This document shows, one piece after another, positions 60,221 to 64,000 of a stretch of DNA of 64,000 bases (position 1 is its first letter; each line of letters starts with the position of its first letter). Source of the DNA: Branchiibius sp. NY16-3462-2 (GTDB lineage: Bacteria; Actinomycetota; Actinomycetes; Actinomycetales; Dermatophilaceae). The position numbers and the translations under genes are program-made. The stretch is from contig NZ_LVCF01000035.1 of NCBI RefSeq assembly GCF_001594145.1, forward strand, positions 186,001 through 250,000, given 5' to 3'. The notes under the pieces were generated by a model. That model worked only from the letters and a program-made list of their open reading frames with translations. It had not been told where the DNA came from and made no database searches.

Positions 60221-61714
60221 CGCAACCAGGTCCAGCTCATCGCCTACGCCGACCGGTTCGGGGGCACCATCGACGGCCTGCACCGTCTGCTCGACGAGAA
60301 GTTCGCCGGGGTGTTCGGCGGGGTCCACGTCCTGCCGTTCTACTCGCCGTACGACGGAGCGGACGCCGGTTTCGACCCGGTCGACCACACCAGCGTGGAT
60401 CCGCGCCTGGGCACCTGGGCGGACATCAAGAGCCTGGCCACGTCGTACGACGTGATGGCCGACTTGATCGTCAACCACGTCTCCTCCCACTCGCCGCAGT
60501 TCCAGGACGTCGTGGCGCACGGGCGGGACTCGGCGTACGCCCCGATGTTCCTCACCATGTCCTCGGTCTTCCCCGACGGGGCGACGGAAGCCGATCTCAC
60601 CGCCATCTACCGCCCGCGACCCGGACTGCCGTTCACGGCGCTCCGACTCGGCGGTGAACTGCGGTACGTGTGGACGACGTTCACCCCTGAGCAGATCGAT
60701 ATCGACATCACCTCCGACCTCGGCCGGGACTACCTGCACCAGATCCTCGACGCAGTCGCCGAAGCGGGTGTGGGCTTCGTACGCCTGGACGCCGTGGGGT
60801 ACGCCGTGAAGACGCCGGGTACGTCGTGTTTCATGACCCCGGAGACGTTCGACTTCATCGCGGCGTTCACGCAGCGGGCCCGGGAGCGCGGTGTCGAGGT
60901 GCTGGTCGAGGTGCACTCGTACTACCGGGACCAGGTGGCGATCGCCGAGAAGGTCGACTTCGTCTACGACTTCGCGTTGCCGCCGCTGCTGCTCTACGCG
61001 CTGTCCACCGGCGACGGAGCGGCGCTGGCGGCATGGTTGCGGGACCGGCCGACCAACGCGGTCACGGTGCTGGACACCCACGACGGCATCGGCATCATCG
61101 ACGCCGGTCCACGGCGGGGTGAGAAGGCAGGCGATCCGGTCCGGCCGGGTCTGCTCACCGAGGAGCAGGTCGACACCCTGGTGGCCGGGATCCACGAACG
61201 GACTGGTGGCAGCAGCCAGGCCGCGAGTGGCGCTACTGCCTCGAATCTTGATCTCTACCAGATCAATTCGACCTTCTACGACGCCCTGGGTCGCGACGAC
61301 GCGGCCTATCTCGCGGCCCGGGCGATCCAGTTCTTCGCGCCCGGCATCCCGCAGGTGTACTACGTGGGCGCACTCGCCGGCGGCAACGACACCGAGTTGC
61401 TGGCCCGCACGAACGTCGGCCGGGACATCAACCGGCACTACTACAGTCCGGCGGAGATCGACGCTGCCCTGGAGCAACCGGCGGTGCGGGCGCTGCTGCA
61501 ATTGTGTCGGCTGCGCAACACGATCGGCGCGTTCGATGCCGACGACCTCACGGTCGATCTGACCGGCACCGTTCTCACCCTGCACCGTGGGGCCACCGAC
61601 GGGCCGCGCGCCTGCCTGACGGTCGACCTGGGCGACGGATCGGCGTCCATGGAGTGGACCGGCACCGACGGGGTGGCAGGGCGGCTGGACGACCTGCGGC
61701 AACTGCTTGACTGA
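60218..61714 (+). CDS. Sucrose phosphorylase (GH13)
   Basis: A 498-residue GH13 (subfamily 18-type) phosphorylase that splits sucrose with phosphate into glucose-1-phosphate and fructose. MRNQVQLIAYADRFGG is the diagnostic start, with HVLPFYSPYDGADAGFDPVDH and DLIVNHVSSHSPQF. The nucleophile Asp is in FVRLDAVGYAVK near residue 191, the acid-base Glu in VLVEVHSYYRDQ near 231, and the third Asp in VLDTHDGIGIID near 288. Related members act on sucrose-6-phosphate or glucosylglycerol instead. Its glucose-1-phosphate would feed GlgC, though the genes are far apart. Confidence 0.92.
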   Translation: MRNQVQLIAYADRFGGTIDGLHRLLDEKFAGVFGGVHVLPFYSPYDGADAGFDPVDHTSVDPRLGTWADIKSLATSYDVMADLIVNHVSSHSPQFQDVVAHGRDSAYAPMFLTMSSVFPDGATEADLTAIYRPRPGLPFTALRLGGELRYVWTTFTPEQIDIDITSDLGRDYLHQILDAVAEAGVGFVRLDAVGYAVKTPGTSCFMTPETFDFIAAFTQRARERGVEVLVEVHSYYRDQVAIAEKVDFVYDFALPPLLLYALSTGDGAALAAWLRDRPTNAVTVLDTHDGIGIIDAGPRRGEKAGDPVRPGLLTEEQVDTLVAGIHERTGGSSQAASGATASNLDLYQINSTFYDALGRDDAAYLAARAIQFFAPGIPQVYYVGALAGGNDTELLARTNVGRDINRHYYSPAEIDAALEQPAVRALLQLCRLRNTIGAFDADDLTVDLTGTVLTLHRGATDGPRACLTVDLGDGSASMEWTGTDGVAGRLDDLRQLLD

Positions 61715-61718
61715 CGGG

Positions 61719-63224
61719 ATGCTGCTGTCGCAGATCGTCGAGGTCTCCGGCCGGGTCGGCTCGACCAGGGCTCGTAACGCCAAGATCGCCAAGCTCGCGT
61801 CGGTGCTGCGCGCTGCCGATGCCGACGACGTCCCTCTGGTCACGGCGTATCTGACCGGCACCCTGCCGCAACGTCGGCCGGGGGTCGGCTGGCGCAGCGT
61901 GCGCGACCTGCCGTCGGCAGCGCTCGAACCCTCGTTGAGCGTGCGGGATGTCGACGCCGCCGTCAGCGCGATGGAACGCCTCTCCGGTCCGGGGTCGGCG
62001 GCGGCCCGTGCGGCGCTGGTGGCGGACCTCTTCGGTGCGGCCACGCCGGACGAACAGCGTTTCCTGGTAGGGCTTTTCACCGGTGAGTTGCGCCATGGCG
62101 CCCAGGACGGGGTCATGCAGTCGGCGATCGCCGAGGCCTTCGAGGTGCCCCTGGCCGGCGTACGCCGCGCGGCCATGTTGGCGGGGGACCTCACCGATGT
62201 TGCGGCCACCGCCCGGTCCTTTAGGACCGCAGGTCTGGAGCAGGTGGGATTGCAGGTCGGTCGCCCGTTGCGCCCGATGCTGGCCGGGAGCGCGGCCAGT
62301 GTTGACGCGGCGTACGGCGATGATGACGCGCAACGGTTCGACGTCGAATGCAAACTCGATGGGATCCGGCTGCAGGCGCACAAGGACGGGGACCGGGTGT
62401 GGCTGTTCACCCGCAGCCTGGACGACATCACCGACCGGTTGCCGGAGGTCGTGGCCGTGGTGCGCGGGTTGCCCGTGCAGACCGCGGTCCTGGACGGGGA
62501 GGCGATCGCGCTGCGTGCCGACGGCCGCCCCGAACCGTTCCAGGTCACCGGCGCGCGCACCGCCAGTGCGGACGGCGTCCCGGTCACGACGTTCTTCTTC
62601 GACCTGCTGCACGTGGACGGACGCACGTTGCTGGACGAACCGCTGCAGGCGCGCATCGCCTCTCTCGAGCAGGTCGTCGCGCCGGAGCACCGGATCCCAC
62701 GGCGCGCGGGTGCGGACCTCGCCGGGGCGCGAGCGGCGTTCGCCGAATGGGTCGCCGGTGGTCACGAAGGTGTTGTGCTGAAGGACCCGGACGTGGTCTA
62801 TGCGGCCGGACGGCGTGGTGCGGGATGGATCAAGGTGAAGCCGCGCCACACCCTGGATCTGGTGGTGCTCGCGGTCGAACGCGGCAGCGGCCGGCGCAGC
62901 GAATGGCTGTCGAACATCCACCTCGGTGCCCGCGACCCGCAGACCGGCGAATTCGTCATGGTGGGAAAGACATTCAAAGGGATGACCGATGAGATGTTGC
63001 GCTGGCAGACCCAGCGCTTCACCGACCTGGCCGACGGACCGGCGGACGGCTGGACGGTGCGGGTGCGTCCCGAGCAGGTCGTCGAGGTCGCCTTCGACGG
63101 AGTGCAACGTTCAAGCCGATATGCCGGGGGAGTGGCGCTGCGGTTCGCCCGGGTACTGCGCTACCGCGACGACAAGGGCGCTGAGGCGGCCGATTCGATC
63201 GAGGAACTACGCGGCTTACTGTAG
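61719..63224 (+). CDS. ATP-dependent DNA ligase
   Basis: A 501-residue ATP-dependent DNA ligase of the LigB/Lig-B actinobacterial type, accessory to the NAD ligase LigA. The N-terminal helical domain (1-190) has VADLFGAATPDEQRFLVGLF. The adenylation motif I is VECKLDGIRLQAHKDG, with Lys near residue 211. Motif III is VTTFFFDLLHVDG, motif IV GHEGVVLKDPD, and motif V GAGWIKVKPRHTLDLVVL. The OB-fold follows, with VEVAFDGVQRSSRYAGGVALRFARVLRYR. The ATG at 61719 is 4 bases after the upstream stop, so it is probably co-transcribed with sucrose phosphorylase. Confidence 0.93.
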   Translation: MLLSQIVEVSGRVGSTRARNAKIAKLASVLRAADADDVPLVTAYLTGTLPQRRPGVGWRSVRDLPSAALEPSLSVRDVDAAVSAMERLSGPGSAAARAALVADLFGAATPDEQRFLVGLFTGELRHGAQDGVMQSAIAEAFEVPLAGVRRAAMLAGDLTDVAATARSFRTAGLEQVGLQVGRPLRPMLAGSAASVDAAYGDDDAQRFDVECKLDGIRLQAHKDGDRVWLFTRSLDDITDRLPEVVAVVRGLPVQTAVLDGEAIALRADGRPEPFQVTGARTASADGVPVTTFFFDLLHVDGRTLLDEPLQARIASLEQVVAPEHRIPRRAGADLAGARAAFAEWVAGGHEGVVLKDPDVVYAAGRRGAGWIKVKPRHTLDLVVLAVERGSGRRSEWLSNIHLGARDPQTGEFVMVGKTFKGMTDEMLRWQTQRFTDLADGPADGWTVRVRPEQVVEVAFDGVQRSSRYAGGVALRFARVLRYRDDKGAEAADSIEELRGLL

Positions 63225-63232
63225 AAGGCATG
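63217..63232 (+). promoter_or_regulatory. Probable leaderless promoter of the M20 peptidase gene
   Basis: TACTGT at 63217-63222 lies 7 bases before the ATG at 63230. AGAAGG in between could instead act as a ribosome-binding site for coupling to the ligase gene. Confidence 0.45.
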
Positions 63233-64000
63233 ACCGACCAACCCACCGCCCTCGACGAGGTCGTCCAGATCTGCCAGGACCTGATCGCCTTCGACACCAG
63301 CAACTTCGGTGACGGCAGCGGTCCCGGTGAACGCAAAGCGGCGGAATACGTCGTGGGCCAGTTCGAGGAGGTGGGCCTCGAACCCGTCGTCGTCGAGAGC
63401 GACCCCGGCCGGGCGAGTGTCGTCGTTCGGATCCCCGGGCAGGACAGTTCACGGGGCGCACTCGTGGTCCACGGTCACCTTGATGTGGTTCCGGCCACGG
63501 CCAGCGACTGGCAGGTCGACCCGTTCGGTGCCGAGATCAAGGACGGTTGCATCTGGGGTCGCGGCGCAGTCGACATGAAGGACATGGACGCGATGATCAT
63601 CGCGAACGTGCGGGAGCTGGTGCGCAGCGGTCGCAAACCCGCCCGTGACCTGGTCGTGGCGATGTTCGCCGATGAGGAGGCGGGTGGCCGCAAGGGCAGC
63701 CATCACCTCGTGGCCAACCACCCGGAACTCTTCGAAGGGGCCACCGAGGCGATCAGCGAGGTGGGCGGATACAGCATCACCTTCCCCGACGTGGCCGGGA
63801 AGGAACAGCGCGCCTATCTGCTGCAGAGTGCGGAGAAGGGCCTGGCCTGGCTGACGCTGCGGGCCACCGGCCGTGCTGGCCACGGGTCGGTGCCCAACCC
63901 GGACAACGCCGTGATGCACCTGGCGCAGGCGCTCACCCGGATCAACGACCACCCCTGGCCGCGGCAGTACGGCGCGACCGTCCGGGCGCTGCTGGACGGG
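63230..64000 (+). CDS. M20 family metallopeptidase (3' end beyond window)
   Basis: The first 257 residues of an M20 dizinc peptidase (ArgE/DapE/CPG2 group); family members have about 430-450 residues. Zinc-ligand motifs are visible: VVHGHLDVVPA (His, and the following Asp that orients the metal) near residue 84, GRGAVDMKDMDAM (bridging Asp) near 117, and FADEEAGGRKG (catalytic Glu and ligand Glu) near 148. GRAGHGSVPNPDNAVM begins the dimerisation lid. It could be a dipeptidase or deacylase; the substrate cannot be inferred. Confidence 0.88.
   Translation, partial: MTDQPTALDEVVQICQDLIAFDTSNFGDGSGPGERKAAEYVVGQFEEVGLEPVVVESDPGRASVVVRIPGQDSSRGALVVHGHLDVVPATASDWQVDPFGAEIKDGCIWGRGAVDMKDMDAMIIANVRELVRSGRKPARDLVVAMFADEEAGGRKGSHHLVANHPELFEGATEAISEVGGYSITFPDVAGKEQRAYLLQSAEKGLAWLTLRATGRAGHGSVPNPDNAVMHLAQALTRINDHPWPRQYGATVRALLDG

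Overview
This window is a 64 kb piece of a high-GC Gram-positive (actinobacterial) chromosome. The signs are strong G/C preference at third codon positions, frequent GTG starts, InhA-type FabI, SufU/MIP18-type SUF operon, DUF3099, DUF732 and 13E12-type HNH proteins, and a SpoU/ABC-rich core gene set. A Micrococcales-like genome is my inference; no rRNA or other lineage marker is present. Genes are densely packed. First genes of transcription units mostly start 6-8 bases after a TANNNT -10 box (leaderless), and genes inside operons usually overlap by ATGA, GTGA or TGATG.

Layout. 1-5.8 kb: SUF iron-sulfur operon sufB(partial)-sufD-Rieske ferredoxin-sufC-sufS-sufU-MIP18/SufT. 5.8-12.8 kb: zinc metallopeptidase, ABC-F ATPase, divergent SURF1/moaA, DUF732 lipoprotein, DUF3099, fabG-fabI. 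12.8-23.8 kb: a storage-polymer region. It has a CphA-like Mur ligase that lacks the ATP-grasp domain but carries a TPR tail, a GAP-family membrane protein, a CPBP protease, then the minus-strand operon glgC-serB-cphB-cphA with glgA divergent from it. 23.9-32.7 kb: unknown protein/ABC ATPase divergent pair, SpoU methylase, YbaK-NUDIX-methyltransferase/GNAT operon, secreted DUF5666-like protein, two-component system, HipA-like kinase with DUF3037 partner. 32.7-40.3 kb: ldh, LLM oxidoreductase, PlsC acyltransferase, RecQ with a phosphoribosyltransferase-like tail, MgtA-type P-ATPase. 40.3-42.7 kb: a DUF222/HNH endonuclease flanked by two copies of a tiny acidic gene. 42.7-48.6 kb: ADH operon, HIT protein, a stand-alone MraY homologue, dinB. 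48.6-56.4 kb: transglutaminase/DUF2126, circularly permuted ATP-grasp fused to alpha-E, a second transglutaminase, then a beta-lactamase-fold lipoprotein. 56.4-64 kb: Kup K+ transporter, HxlR regulator divergent from an alpha/beta hydrolase, tRNA-Leu(GAG), SRPBCC protein, sucrose phosphorylase, ATP-dependent DNA ligase and a truncated M20 peptidase.

The most interesting systems are the two amide-ligase loci. One is the cyanophycin set, operonically joined to glycogen precursor synthesis and accompanied by a CphA paralogue of unknown activity. The other is the transglutaminase/DUF2126 - ATP-grasp/alpha-E - transglutaminase operon, a widespread conserved cluster whose product is, to my knowledge, unknown. 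Other points worth a look are the orphan MraY, the HipA-like/DUF3037 pair, the HNH gene between duplicated acidic mini-genes, and three short tandem duplications at gene 3' ends. One of those duplications appears to have removed a stop codon and pushed a hydrolase gene into the antisense strand of the tRNA.
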